Below are positions 1 through 7,263 of a stretch of DNA of 64,000 nt, piece by piece; within the stretch, counting starts at the first letter, position 1; each line of letters begins with the position of its first letter. Source of the stretch: an uncultured Gemmatimonadales bacterium (GTDB lineage Bacteria; Gemmatimonadota; Gemmatimonadetes; JACCXV01; JAHWKZ01). The notes below the pieces were generated by a model. It ran no database searches, was not told the DNA's origin, and saw only the letters and a program-made list of their open reading frames with translations. Where the stretch lies: contig CAMYLR010000031.1 of assembly GCA_947259315.1 (NCBI GenBank), positions 1-64,000 of the forward strand. Reading direction: 5' to 3'. The position numbers and the translations under genes were made by a program.

Positions 1-519
1 GGCAACGTGTGCTGCACGGGAGGGGCGATCCAGCCGGGAGCCTTCGACCAGAGCGAAATCGAGTCCGAGCGCGAGGACATCCTGGTCTACACCACCGAAC
101 CGTTCGCCGACGGTCTCGAGCTCAGCGGCACGATCGGAGTCACCCTGTACGTGTCATCCGACGCGCGCGACACCGACTTCACGGTCAAGCTCGTGGACGT
201 GTATCCGGACGGCCGCGCGTTCAACCTGGACGAGACCATTCAGCGGGTGCGCTACCGGGAAGGCTACGACCGGCAGGTGTTCATGGAGCCAGGCCAGGTG
301 TACGAAGTCGAGGTGAGTCCGCTGACGACGTCGAACTACTTCGCGCCGGGACACCGTCTGCGCATCGAGGTGTCGAGCTCCAACTTCCCGCGCTTCACGC
401 GAAACCTGAACACGGGCGGGAACAACTACGACGAGACCGAGGGCGTGGTGGCCAACAATCGGGTCCACCACTCGGCCGAGCATCCGTCCCACATCCGGCT
501 CCCGGTGATGCGCCGGTAG
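1..519 (+). CDS. CocE/NonD family hydrolase, C-terminal part (5' truncated by window edge)
   Basis: The reading frame is open from the first base and ends at TAG 517-519, so only the last 172 or so residues are present. The visible part is the jelly-roll C-terminal domain found in X-Pro dipeptidyl-peptidase/CocE-type serine hydrolases: it contains [20 protein letters not shown], then a YEVEVSP...[22 protein letters not shown] stretch and the terminal [18 protein letters not shown], all typical of that family. The catalytic alpha/beta-hydrolase domain would lie upstream of the window, so substrate cannot be judged; family members cleave esters or peptides. The gene converges on the DUF2164 gene with no gap. 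Confidence 0.82.
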   Translation, partial: GNVCCTGGAIQPGAFDQSEIESEREDILVYTTEPFADGLELSGTIGVTLYVSSDARDTDFTVKLVDVYPDGRAFNLDETIQRVRYREGYDRQVFMEPGQVYEVEVSPLTTSNYFAPGHRLRIEVSSSNFPRFTRNLNTGGNNYDETEGVVANNRVHHSAEHPSHIRLPVMRR

Positions 520-765
520 TCAGACCTCGGGAGGCAGCTCGGGCTCGTAGACCTCGCCATCCAGGTCTTCCAACTTCGTAAGTATGAAGGCCCGCGCGTC
601 CTGGACGGCCTGGTTGTAAACAGGTGGCCCGATCTGCTCGAGGAAGAAATCCAGCAGCCGCTCCGCCTGAAACGGACTCAGGTCGCGTTCGAATTCGTCA
701 GAGAACAGTTGCTGCACAGCTTCGACGAGCAGACCGCGCCGTTCATCGTCAAGCGGGAGTCGCAA
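520..765 (-). CDS. DUF2164 family protein
   Basis: An 81-residue protein whose central block LLDFFLEQIGPPVYNQAVQD, followed by ARAFI, is the signature of the DUF2164 family. These are small cytosolic proteins of unknown function, usually 80-90 residues, so the length is normal. The start is TTG at 765, six bases after the stop of the SnoaL-like gene, which suggests one transcript. No metal site, membrane segment or signal is visible. Identification to family is firm; function is unknown. Confidence 0.82.
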   Translation of the reverse strand: MRLPLDDERRGLLVEAVQQLFSDEFERDLSPFQAERLLDFFLEQIGPPVYNQAVQDARAFILTKLEDLDGEVYEPELPPEV

Positions 766-771
766 GAGACG

Positions 772-1173
772 CTACGACTCTACCGCGGCCCGGGCCTGCG
801 CCGTGTCCGCATACTGCTGGAACCGCGTGATCTTACCGTCTCGCAGCCACCAGATGTGGGCGCACTGGGCGTCCATCTCCTTGCCCGTCTCGCGGTGCTT
901 CGCGTGGTATCGGCCCAGCACGACCACGTTACTGCCCGCGTCGAGAACGTGGTCCACCTGGATGTTCCAGTACTCCCATTCCGCACCCAGGCGGGCGAAG
1001 ACGCCCTCCACGACGGCATCCGGTCCCATGTACGGGTTTCGGTCCGCGTACGGGAAGTTCTCGGCCTCGTTCCACTCGACCTGGGGGTCCATTCTCGCCA
1101 CGACGGCGGGAACATCGCCGGTGGCAAACGCGTCGTACATGCTGCGGACCACCTCGGCGCTGGTTTCGGACAT
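772..1173 (-). CDS. SnoaL-like / NTF2-fold ketosteroid isomerase-related protein
   Basis: A 133-residue cytosolic protein with the full pattern of a SnoaL-like domain: an N-terminal helix (VVRSMYDAFATGDVPAVVARM), the VEWNEAE segment, the GPDAVVEGVF segment and a C-terminal HIWWLRDGKITRFQQYADT strand. Members are small alpha+beta barrel proteins acting as isomerases, hydrolases or ligand binders; nothing fixes the substrate here. ATG at 1173 has a good Shine-Dalgarno (AAGGAG about 8 bases upstream). It is the first gene of a two-gene minus-strand unit with the DUF2164 gene and is divergent from the selenoprotein candidate at 1264. Confidence 0.85.
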   Translation of the reverse strand: MSETSAEVVRSMYDAFATGDVPAVVARMDPQVEWNEAENFPYADRNPYMGPDAVVEGVFARLGAEWEYWNIQVDHVLDAGSNVVVLGRYHAKHRETGKEMDAQCAHIWWLRDGKITRFQQYADTAQARAAVES

Positions 1174-1263
1174 TACGCACTCTCCTTTGGTTGACGGCGC
1201 TGGTCTACGTTACGAGGTTCGGCACCATTCGGGCGGTCACTCTCGTATACGGAGGACATTATC

Positions 1264-1917
1264 ATGGCGGCGACTTTAGAGCAGCGCCTCGCAGCGATCC
1301 GCGCGGCGAGCGAGAAACAGATCCCGGAAGACGCCCAGAAGATCATGCATCGCGTGACCGAGGAGCTGCAGCGATCCGGGCAAGCGGAAAAAGCGATCGG
1401 TGAGGGCGACCAGGCGCCCGCGTTCACGCTTCCCAATCAAGACGGGAAGATCGTCAGCTCGGATGAGCTGCTGTCACAGGGCCCGCTGGTGCTCTCATTC
1501 TTCCGCGGACACTGGTGACCCTACTGCAATCCAGAGCTGGATGCTCTGAACAAAGTCATTTCTGAGATTCGCGAAGCGGGTGGCAACTTGGTCGCCGTGT
1601 CGCCGCAGCTCCCTGAGAAGAGCCACGAGCTGATCGAGAAGTACAAGCTGACGTTCGACATCTTGCGCGACGAAGGGAACCAGGTAGCCACCGAGTACGG
1701 CTTGACGTGGGAGCTCCCGCAAGACCTGAGGGACGTCTACCTCGCGTTTGGCATCGACCTGCCGGCGTCGAACGGCGAATCGAGCTGGACGCTGCCGTTG
1801 CCAGCCCGCTACATCATCGATTCTTCGTCGGTGGTTCGTTACGCGCGGGTGGAGGCCGACTACACGCACCGGCCGGAGCCAGTCGAGACGGTGGAGGCGC
1901 TAAAGCGGCTCGCATAG
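1264..1917 (+). CDS. Peroxiredoxin-like (AhpC/TSA) protein, candidate selenoprotein with in-frame TGA at 1516-1518
   Basis: Read through TGA 1516-1518, this is a complete 217-residue peroxiredoxin-like (PRX-like, AhpC/TSA superfamily) protein. Residues before the TGA read LVLSFFRGHW and residues after read PYCNPELDALNKVI, in the same frame; family members have a Cys exactly here (RGxWCPYCN). The TGA is thus residue 85 in a U-P-Y-C redox motif with Cys88. Downstream family landmarks are intact: VAVSPQ, FGIDLPASNG..SWTLPLPARYIID and a conserved C-terminus. A perfect 6-bp hairpin with a G in its loop lies 13 bases after the TGA. Start ATG 1264 has GGAGG upstream. Expected role is reduction of peroxides or disulfides in the cytosol. 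A chance TGC-to-TGA nonsense mutation or base error is the alternative; selABCD are not in this window. Confidence 0.82.
1516..1548 (+). promoter_or_regulatory. Putative bacterial SECIS element just after the UGA codon
   Basis: After TGA 1516-1518, CAGAGC (1532-1537) pairs perfectly with GCTCTG (1543-1548) around the five-base loop TGGAT (1538-1542). Nineteen bases separate the UGA from the apical loop and the second loop base is G. That fits what is described for bacterial SECIS hairpins recognised by SelB (loop about 16-37 bases after UGA, G in the first two loop positions). The stem is short, so this is supportive rather than decisive. Confidence 0.6.
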
Positions 1918-2654
1918 TGCAAAACGGCGCCCGAGTGCGGCCCGACGCGTCTCCAGTCATGTATCAGAGCTGGCGCGACCTGCTGTTTCTGCACTGGGAG
2001 TGGGATGCGGACGAGCTCCAACGCACGTTGCCGGAAGGTCTGCGCGTCGACCAGCACGAGGGTCAGTGCTATCTGGGAGTCGTGCCGTTCAAAATGCGTC
2101 GGGTGCGTCCGCGTTTTGTACCGAACGTGCCAGGGATCTCCAACTTCTTGGAGCTCAACCTTCGCACGTATGTGTATGACGGCAACGATACTCCAGGCGT
2201 GTGGTTCTATTCGCTCGACGCTAACCAGCGGTTGGCGGTCACCGTCGCCAGACGGTTCTTCCATCTGCCGTATCACTGGGCGCGAATGGAAATCATCACA
2301 GACGACGAAGATGTGATGACGTACACGTCGGCTCGCGGCGGCGATCCGTCGGTGGAGGATCGTTATCGCTATCGGGGGATCGGATCAAAGCGGCGTGCCG
2401 AACCCGGCTCGCTGGAGTTCTTTTTGCTGGAGCGTTACGTGCTGTTTGCCGATACGCCGCGCGGGTTGCAGGCCGGTCGCGTGTACCACGAGCCGTACCC
2501 GTTCCGTGACGTCGAGTTGCTCGATTGGGACGAGCAACTCTTTGCGCTAGACGGCTTCGAGCCCCCGCGACGTGCTCCCGATCACGCTGTCATATCGCCT
2601 GGCGTCGACGTGTCGGTCTACGCTCTGGGGACGACGTCTAGTAACTCTTCCTAA
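1917..2654 (+). CDS. DUF2071 / YqjF family protein
   Basis: The protein shows the DUF2071 pattern: near the N-terminus VMYQSWRDLLFLHWE and LPEGLRVDQHEGQCYLGVVP, then FLELNLRTYV, GVWFYSLDANQRLAV, ARRFFHLPYHWARM, and the C-terminal LERYVLFA / VYHEPYPF segments. Function of the family is unknown. The start is uncertain: GTG 1917 overlaps the TAG stop of the peroxiredoxin gene, GTG 1935 and ATG 1959 are in frame, and relatives have a few residues before VMYQ, favouring one of the GTGs. Probably co-transcribed with the upstream peroxiredoxin-like gene. Confidence 0.8.
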   Translation: MQNGARVRPDASPVMYQSWRDLLFLHWEWDADELQRTLPEGLRVDQHEGQCYLGVVPFKMRRVRPRFVPNVPGISNFLELNLRTYVYDGNDTPGVWFYSLDANQRLAVTVARRFFHLPYHWARMEIITDDEDVMTYTSARGGDPSVEDRYRYRGIGSKRRAEPGSLEFFLLERYVLFADTPRGLQAGRVYHEPYPFRDVELLDWDEQLFALDGFEPPRRAPDHAVISPGVDVSVYALGTTSSNSS

Positions 2655-2663
2655 GGGGTCATC

Positions 2664-3053
2664 ATGCGAAAACTCGTTTCCGTTCTAGCGTTGCTCTTGT
2701 TCACCGCTGCCTGCGATCAGCAGGTCGAGGAGGTGGACTCCGCCGCGTGCACCGATCCGACCGGGTCCGCAGACACCGAGATGAAGGCGGTCGAGGCGAC
2801 CCGCGATCAGGAGGTGGTGGTCTTTACTTCCGGCGACGCGACTCTTCCCCACGCGGCCGACGACGTCGTGATCATGCCACCGGGCGAACCGATGGTGGGT
2901 ACGGTGACGTTGACGCCGGCCGGGGGAGAGACCGTATCCGAGACGATGAAGGGGATTCACATCTACCAGCGGCAGGGCGACGGGTCGTGGAAGATGGTGG
3001 AGGACGTCTGGAACTTCGATCCGGCCCCGGCCGGGGATAGGGCGGGCTTATGA
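2664..3053 (+). CDS. Lipoprotein, internally shortened SnoaL/DUF4440-like domain
   Basis: A 129-residue protein with a lipoprotein signal (MRKLVSVLALLLFTAAC, lipidation at Cys17) and a strong Shine-Dalgarno (AAGGGG). The mature part begins and ends like a SnoaL/DUF4440 domain: VEATRDQEVVVFTSGDA, DDVVIMPPGEPMV, then directly GTVTLTPAGGE, IHIYQRQGDGSWKMVEDVWN. In full-length relatives roughly 35-40 residues separate the MPP.EP segment from the T.TLTPAGGE strand, so the domain seems to have lost a helix-strand unit in frame. It overlaps the next lipoprotein gene by four bases (ATGA). Function unknown; possibly non-functional fold remnant. Confidence 0.75.
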   Translation: MRKLVSVLALLLFTAACDQQVEEVDSAACTDPTGSADTEMKAVEATRDQEVVVFTSGDATLPHAADDVVIMPPGEPMVGTVTLTPAGGETVSETMKGIHIYQRQGDGSWKMVEDVWNFDPAPAGDRAGL

Positions 3054-3985
3054 GTTCACAATCCGTGTTTCGTGCTTTTCTAATCGTCTTCTCGGTGACG
3101 GTCTTCGCTTCTTGCCAGACCGGCGAACCGCCAGCGGAGACACCACCCGTAGTCGAAGCATCGACCCACGTCGTGTACGTCACCGCTCGCGACTACGCGT
3201 TCGAAGGCCCGACTGAGATAACCTCGGGATGGACGACGTTTCGAATGAAGAACGTCGGCGCCGAGGAGCACTTTCTGTTGCTGACCCGTCTGCCCGAAGG
3301 CAAGACGCTCGAGGAGTACGGGCAGGAGGTCGGGGCGGTGTTCGCGAGCGTGATGCAGCAACTCGAGGCGGGGACGATCGACAAACTCGAGGCCGGCGCG
3401 ATCCTCGGTCGCGATCTGCCGGAGTGGTACACGACCTCCGCGGTAGTGACGGGCGGGCCTGGGTTCGTCGCGCCAGGGCACACCGCCGAGACGACGGTCA
3501 ACCTCGATCCCGGCACGTACGTCGCCGAGTGCTACGTCAAGACGGTCGAGGGCGTGTTCCACATCGCGCTCGGGATGGTACTGCCGATCATCGTGACGGC
3601 CGAAGATTCGGGCGCCACGGAACCCGCAGCCGATGTCGACGTGACCGTCTCGAACGACGCCATCGATGGACCTGATGCGCTCGCGGCCGGTAAGCACACG
3701 ATCGCGGTTCACTATCGGGAGCATCCCGAAGCGGGACTCGGTAACGACATCCACTTGGCAAGGCTGAATGATGATTCCGACGTCGACGAGGTCGTTCGCT
3801 GGATGGACTGGATGGAGATCGACGGGTTGCGCACGCCAGCCCCGGCGACGTTTGTCGGTGGAGCGCACGAAGCGCCGGTAGACCACGCATCGTACTTCCG
3901 CGTCGATCTCGAGCCCGGACGTTATCTGTGGGTCGTCGAGGCGGTGGCGGAGTTCGGGCGCGCAAAAGAGGTGGTTGTCGAGTAG
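3050..3985 (+). CDS. Lipoprotein with two cupredoxin-like domains, type 1 copper site in the first
   Basis: Residues 1-22 form a lipoprotein signal ending FASC (Cys22). The first domain, about residues 38-188, has a plausible type 1 copper ligand set: His74 (GAEEHFLLL), Cys161 (YVAECYVK), His171 and Met176 (VFHIALGM). The second domain, about 195-311, ends in a similar strand pattern (PGRYLWVVEA) but has no Cys at the ligand position, so it looks structural or degenerate. A periplasmic electron-carrier or copper-binding role is inferred. Start overlaps the previous lipoprotein stop (ATGA), indicating translational coupling. Confidence 0.72.
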   Translation: MSSQSVFRAFLIVFSVTVFASCQTGEPPAETPPVVEASTHVVYVTARDYAFEGPTEITSGWTTFRMKNVGAEEHFLLLTRLPEGKTLEEYGQEVGAVFASVMQQLEAGTIDKLEAGAILGRDLPEWYTTSAVVTGGPGFVAPGHTAETTVNLDPGTYVAECYVKTVEGVFHIALGMVLPIIVTAEDSGATEPAADVDVTVSNDAIDGPDALAAGKHTIAVHYREHPEAGLGNDIHLARLNDDSDVDEVVRWMDWMEIDGLRTPAPATFVGGAHEAPVDHASYFRVDLEPGRYLWVVEAVAEFGRAKEVVVE

Positions 3986-4076
3986 GGACAAAACTCCTCA
4001 AAGATCAAGAAAACTCCCACGGCGCGGGTTGCGGTCTTCGGGTACGGTAAGTGTAGACCCGAAAGGAGGTGTCGCG

Positions 4077-4226
4077 ATGAGACGCCTCGTATTCCTGACG
4101 CCAATACTGGTGACACTGCTGGCTTGCTCCGATGAAGACCCCTTTGATTACGACGCGGAGGTGACCGATCTGGTGCTCGGAACCGCACCCGACGTCTTTG
4201 ATCGTCGATCCCGAACCTCGGAGTGA
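4077..4226 (+). CDS. Small lipoprotein, possibly frameshifted
   Basis: The ATG at 4077 is preceded by an excellent Shine-Dalgarno (AAAGGAGGT, 4062-4070) and opens a 49-residue product with signal MRRLVFLTPILVTLLAC, lipidation at Cys17, then an acidic mature part (SDEDPFDYDAEVTDLV). The frame ends at TGA 4224-4226. In another frame the next codons read LGVSGNGASFQGVMRDGDYTILER and stop at 4290, protein-like enough that a frameshift near 4205 is possible. No family recognised. The signal peptide and ribosome site make expression likely; the true C-terminus is uncertain. Confidence 0.55.
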   Translation: MRRLVFLTPILVTLLACSDEDPFDYDAEVTDLVLGTAPDVFDRRSRTSE

Positions 4227-4348
4227 GCGGGAACGGCGCCTCATTTCAGGGCGTCATGCGCGACGGGGACTACACAATCCTGGAGCGATAAGACAGTTCG
4301 CCGGATAGCGGCGCTGCTGCCCGGCGATCATTATTCTCACTCAGCGCC

Positions 4349-5542
4349 ATGAACGAGCCCCAACACCGCCTGGCTGCCGTTTGGTTTGCCGACATCGTTG
4401 ACTACAGCCGGCTCTCGGCCATCAACGAAGCCGAGGCGCTGCGGCTGGTCGAGATCTTTCAAGCGGTCGTCAAGGAGTCGGTCGAGAAACACGACGGCCG
4501 AGTGGTGAAGTTCCTGGGCGACGGCGTGCTGGCCGAGTTCCCGAGCACCCAATCCGCGGTTCGCGCGGGGATCGATCTTCAAAAAGAGTACACCAAGCGC
4601 ACCGCCGAGAGTCCGCCCGGCGATGGTCACAGCTTGCGGGTCGGGATCCATGTCGGTGACGTGGCGACGATGCCGGACGGCGATCTGTACGGTGACGGCG
4701 TCAACATCGGCGCACGGCTGCAGCAGGCGGCGGGTGCCGGACAAGTCGTCATAAGCGAGGACGTGTGGCGCCAGATCCGGCAACGGCCGGAGTTCGAGTT
4801 CAAAGATCTGGGCGAGCAAGAGCTCAAAGGTGCGCTGGGCCCGATGACGATCTACGGTGTTGATATCGGGGAAGGGTTGGGATCGAGGACCTCGGCGACG
4901 GGGATCGATCCGCGTCGTTTCTCGATCGGCCGATCGCACGGGGGTTCACACCGACGCGGCAAATTGGCACATCTGGGCGCCGGGCTCGCCGTAGCGGTCG
5001 TCGCGGTGGGCATCACCGTGTTCTTGATGCGCGGCGGCGAGGAAGAGCCACCGCCACCGGCGGAGACGTCGACGCCCGAGGCGATCACGGGTCAGTTGTT
5101 CGAAGCGGTCGGCAGACTCCAGGAGATGCAACAAGCGGACGAGGCTCAACAGCAGCTAATCGAGAGCCAGCGCCAGCGACTAGAGGAGCTCGAACAGCAG
5201 CAAGCCGCGCAGGAAGAAACGGGCGCTCCAGTTGTCCCGGGGTTGGCCGAGGAGATGGAAGAGCTTCGCGGGGTGCTCGAAGGGCTGAAAGAGATGGGAG
5301 CGCCCGGCGTAGTCTTCGACTCGCTGGCCGGCGTTGGGATCGTGGATAGCGTGACCGCAGCGATTGAGGCGGCGGGCGTTTCTGCTGAAGAGCCGGCAGA
5401 CGAAGACGCCGAGGTCGTCGCACCCCCGCCACCTGCTCCTCAAGTCCGCCCGGACGCGCAACCGCCCGCGGTCGATCGCGACGCGCCCAAACGACGTGTC
5501 CCGCCCGCGGATCGCCGTCGTCCGCCTGGTCAGCGACCCTAA
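4349..5542 (+). CDS. Class III adenylate/guanylate cyclase with TM helix and coiled-coil C-terminus
   Basis: Residues 5-170 are a class III nucleotidyl cyclase homology domain: metal-binding Asp15 (WFADIVDYS) and Asp58 (KFLGDGVLAEF), then GIHVGDV and GDLYGDGVNIGARLQ. A single transmembrane helix follows at about 210-228 (LGAGLAVAVVAVGITVFLM), then an acidic/proline segment, a Gln/Glu-rich coiled coil (about 255-290) and a long Pro-rich tail. It makes cyclic nucleotide on the cytosolic side; the tail probably lies in the periplasm. Unlike its two paralogues in this window (10051-12123 and 42534-44837) it has no TolB/TPR module. Substrate (ATP versus GTP) is not decided by sequence alone. Confidence 0.85.
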   Translation: MNEPQHRLAAVWFADIVDYSRLSAINEAEALRLVEIFQAVVKESVEKHDGRVVKFLGDGVLAEFPSTQSAVRAGIDLQKEYTKRTAESPPGDGHSLRVGIHVGDVATMPDGDLYGDGVNIGARLQQAAGAGQVVISEDVWRQIRQRPEFEFKDLGEQELKGALGPMTIYGVDIGEGLGSRTSATGIDPRRFSIGRSHGGSHRRGKLAHLGAGLAVAVVAVGITVFLMRGGEEEPPPPAETSTPEAITGQLFEAVGRLQEMQQADEAQQQLIESQRQRLEELEQQQAAQEETGAPVVPGLAEEMEELRGVLEGLKEMGAPGVVFDSLAGVGIVDSVTAAIEAAGVSAEEPADEDAEVVAPPPPAPQVRPDAQPPAVDRDAPKRRVPPADRRRPPGQRP

Positions 5543-5557
5543 GCACGGAACGGAGCG

Positions 5558-5947
5558 ATGAAACAACTTCGGTTATTGCTGATCGTCGGAAACGCCGCCG
5601 TGGTGGTCTTGTTGCTGATGATACCCGGCGGGAAGTTGCTCGGCGTAATAAGGCCCGGGTTCACCGACCCGTCTTTTGTCGGGTGGGTGTTGTACACCGT
5701 TGTGGGCTTGTCGTCTCTCTATGCGCTGTGGGGTGTTCAGTTCCCCCGGTCGAACCTCTCCCGGCCTTTTGTCGCGACTGCGCTTGTTGGCAGTGCGGTG
5801 TTGACGATCTTTTCGGCGCTTGGGGCGCGGAGCTTGTACCTCGCCGCGCGGCCTGACGTCGCGCCGATCGCGGTCGCGGCGACGATCCTATTCGGGCTGA
5901 ACGTTCTCGTTCTCTGGGAGCCGTTCAGAGCGAGAAAGGCTCGGTAG
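5558..5947 (+). CDS. Small four-helix membrane protein (paralogue 1)
   Basis: A 129-residue, very hydrophobic protein with four predicted transmembrane segments: about 3-25, 42-60, 70-92 and 100-118. ATG 5558 has a good ribosome site (GGAG). It closely resembles the next gene: both share LLLIVGNAA/LRFVLIVANTAA, GKLLG, YALWGVQF / LALWGIQF, RPFV and ATILFGLNV, so the pair arose by tandem duplication. No known family recognised; no charged or metal-binding residues inside the membrane. It lies 15 bases after the cyclase gene, so probably co-transcribed with it. Confidence 0.75.
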   Translation: MKQLRLLLIVGNAAVVVLLLMIPGGKLLGVIRPGFTDPSFVGWVLYTVVGLSSLYALWGVQFPRSNLSRPFVATALVGSAVLTIFSALGARSLYLAARPDVAPIAVAATILFGLNVLVLWEPFRARKAR

Positions 5948-5949
5948 CT

Positions 5950-6369
5950 ATGGCCCCGCTTCGATTCGTGTTGATCGTCGCGAACACGGCCGCAATAGCG
6001 GTCTTGTTGGCGATCCCGATCGGAAAACTGCTGGGCTTGATCGATGAACCGGTGGGCGCTGCAGCTGTGTTCGGGTGGCTGATCTACTTCGGTCCGGCGG
6101 CCGCATCAGTGCTAGCGCTGTGGGGCATCCAGTTCTCGCGGTCTGCGCTCACGCGTCCGTTTGTTACCGTCGCCATGCCTGGAAGTTTCCTAGTCGCAGC
6201 ACTCTCGCTGGCGATCGGTTTGACGAGTCCGGGTCCACCCGGCACCCCTCTGTTTGTCGCCGTGGCGACGATCCTGTTCGGTCTCAACGTCTTCGCGCTG
6301 TGGACTCCGTTCAAAGAGCGCGTCGCGGAGTCAACTGCTGATAAGCGGGACACCGATCGGGACACATAA
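5950..6369 (+). CDS. Small four-helix membrane protein (paralogue 2)
   Basis: A 139-residue paralogue of the preceding gene, two bases downstream of it. It has the same four transmembrane segments and shared motifs (GKLLG, LALWGIQFSRS, RPFV, VATILFGLNVFALW) and a slightly longer charged C-terminus (KERVAESTADKRDTDRDT). Function unknown. A Rho-independent terminator starts five bases after its stop, so it is the last gene of the cyclase-membrane protein transcript. Confidence 0.75.
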   Translation: MAPLRFVLIVANTAAIAVLLAIPIGKLLGLIDEPVGAAAVFGWLIYFGPAAASVLALWGIQFSRSALTRPFVTVAMPGSFLVAALSLAIGLTSPGPPGTPLFVAVATILFGLNVFALWTPFKERVAESTADKRDTDRDT

Positions 6370-6373
6370 AGAG

Positions 6374-6405
6374 ACGGGCGACGCGTCACGCGCCGCCCGT
6401 TTTTT
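6374..6405 (+). terminator. Rho-independent terminator
   Basis: ACGGGCG (6374-6380) pairs with CGCCCGT (6394-6400), and inside it CGCG (6382-6385) pairs with CGCG (6389-6392) around the loop TCA with one A.C mismatch; six T residues follow (6400-6405). It directly follows the plus-strand gene ending at 6369. The reverse side lacks a comparable T run, so it acts mainly on the plus strand. Confidence 0.85.
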
Positions 6406-6432
6406 GCAGCTCTTTCTCTGCTAAAACGCGAG

Positions 6433-7158
6433 TTACTTCAGCGTAAACAGGATCGTTTCGATACCTGACTCGCCGGTGACCGCGTGGTCGTGGGCCGCGG
6501 TGGCCTCGACCATGAACACCTCACCCTCGGTGTAGGTGCGCTCGGTCTCTTCGCCGCCCTCGCGATAAGTAAGCGTACCGCCTGTGATTACGACTCCGAT
6601 CTGGCCCTCGGTGTGAGCGTGCTCACCGACCCAGTTGCCCGGTTCACCGATCAGTCTCTGAGCGATGACGCGGTCGGTTTCCAGCACCACCTCGGCCGGA
6701 CGGTTGGGATAGTCCTGCATGGTGGCGGTGCCTGGCTCGCCGGGTGCCATCGTGATCAGCACGAAGTCGGCGCCGTCACTGGAGATCATGTGGTCGTGTG
6801 CCGCGGTCGGCTCGACCTCGATCACGTCGCCGGCGGCGAACACGCGCTCGGTCTCCTCGCCACCTTCGCGGTAGATCTGCGTCGCGTCCTTGAGCACGAC
6901 CGCGATCTGGCCCTCACCGTGTGAATGCTCGCCGGCCCACACGCCATGCTCGGCCGTCACCCGCTGTGCGACGATCTGGTCGTTTTCGAACACTACGTCG
7001 GAAGGCAGGTTCGGGTACGCCTGGCGTACCGCGCTCACTGTCTCTTCGGTGGCGACGGGCTCTTCTTCTTCCATCGCGGCTTCTTGAGCCTGTTGTCCGC
7101 AAGCCGCAATCACAAACAGGATCAGCAATAGACCCGCAAGTCGCTCGAATGTTTTCAA
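6433..7158 (-). CDS. Lipoprotein with two tandem cupin domains
   Basis: Best start is TTG 7158, preceded by AGGGGGGAT, giving a clean lipoprotein signal MKTFERLAGLLLILFVIAAC; ATG 7191 is an upstream alternative without a ribosome site. The mature protein (241 residues in total) holds two near-identical cupin units: SHGEGQIAVVLKDATQIYRE..ERVFAAGDVIEVEPTAAHDH and AHTEGQIGVVITGGTLTYRE..ERTYTEGEVFMVEATAAHDH. Each keeps the cupin His and Glu metal ligands (GEHxHxEGQ) and the distal AHDH histidine. A periplasmic metal- or small-molecule-binding role is inferred; no enzyme activity can be assigned. Confidence 0.8.
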   Translation of the reverse strand: MKTFERLAGLLLILFVIAACGQQAQEAAMEEEEPVATEETVSAVRQAYPNLPSDVVFENDQIVAQRVTAEHGVWAGEHSHGEGQIAVVLKDATQIYREGGEETERVFAAGDVIEVEPTAAHDHMISSDGADFVLITMAPGEPGTATMQDYPNRPAEVVLETDRVIAQRLIGEPGNWVGEHAHTEGQIGVVITGGTLTYREGGEETERTYTEGEVFMVEATAAHDHAVTGESGIETILFTLK

Positions 7159-7263
7159 AATCCCCCCTGAGTTCGTTGAAAAATGGTTCATCGGCTGGTT
7201 GGTAGGTGGCATTAACCTAGCTCTGTGGCGTTGCGGCGGCAAAAACAGCCCGTGTTCGGGGCG

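Noticed and set aside
1516-1518. TGA as a simple nonsense mutation in the peroxiredoxin gene
   Set aside because: Not excluded, but disfavoured: it sits precisely at the redox Cys, the rest of the gene is intact and a SECIS-like hairpin follows.
3080-3991. 303-codon minus-strand frame
   Set aside because: Shadow of the cupredoxin lipoprotein, which has signal peptide, copper ligands and operon overlap.
4260-4340. Possible hairpin CGCCGG...CCGGCG in the gap before the first cyclase
   Set aside because: Long loop, no T run; too weak to call a terminator.
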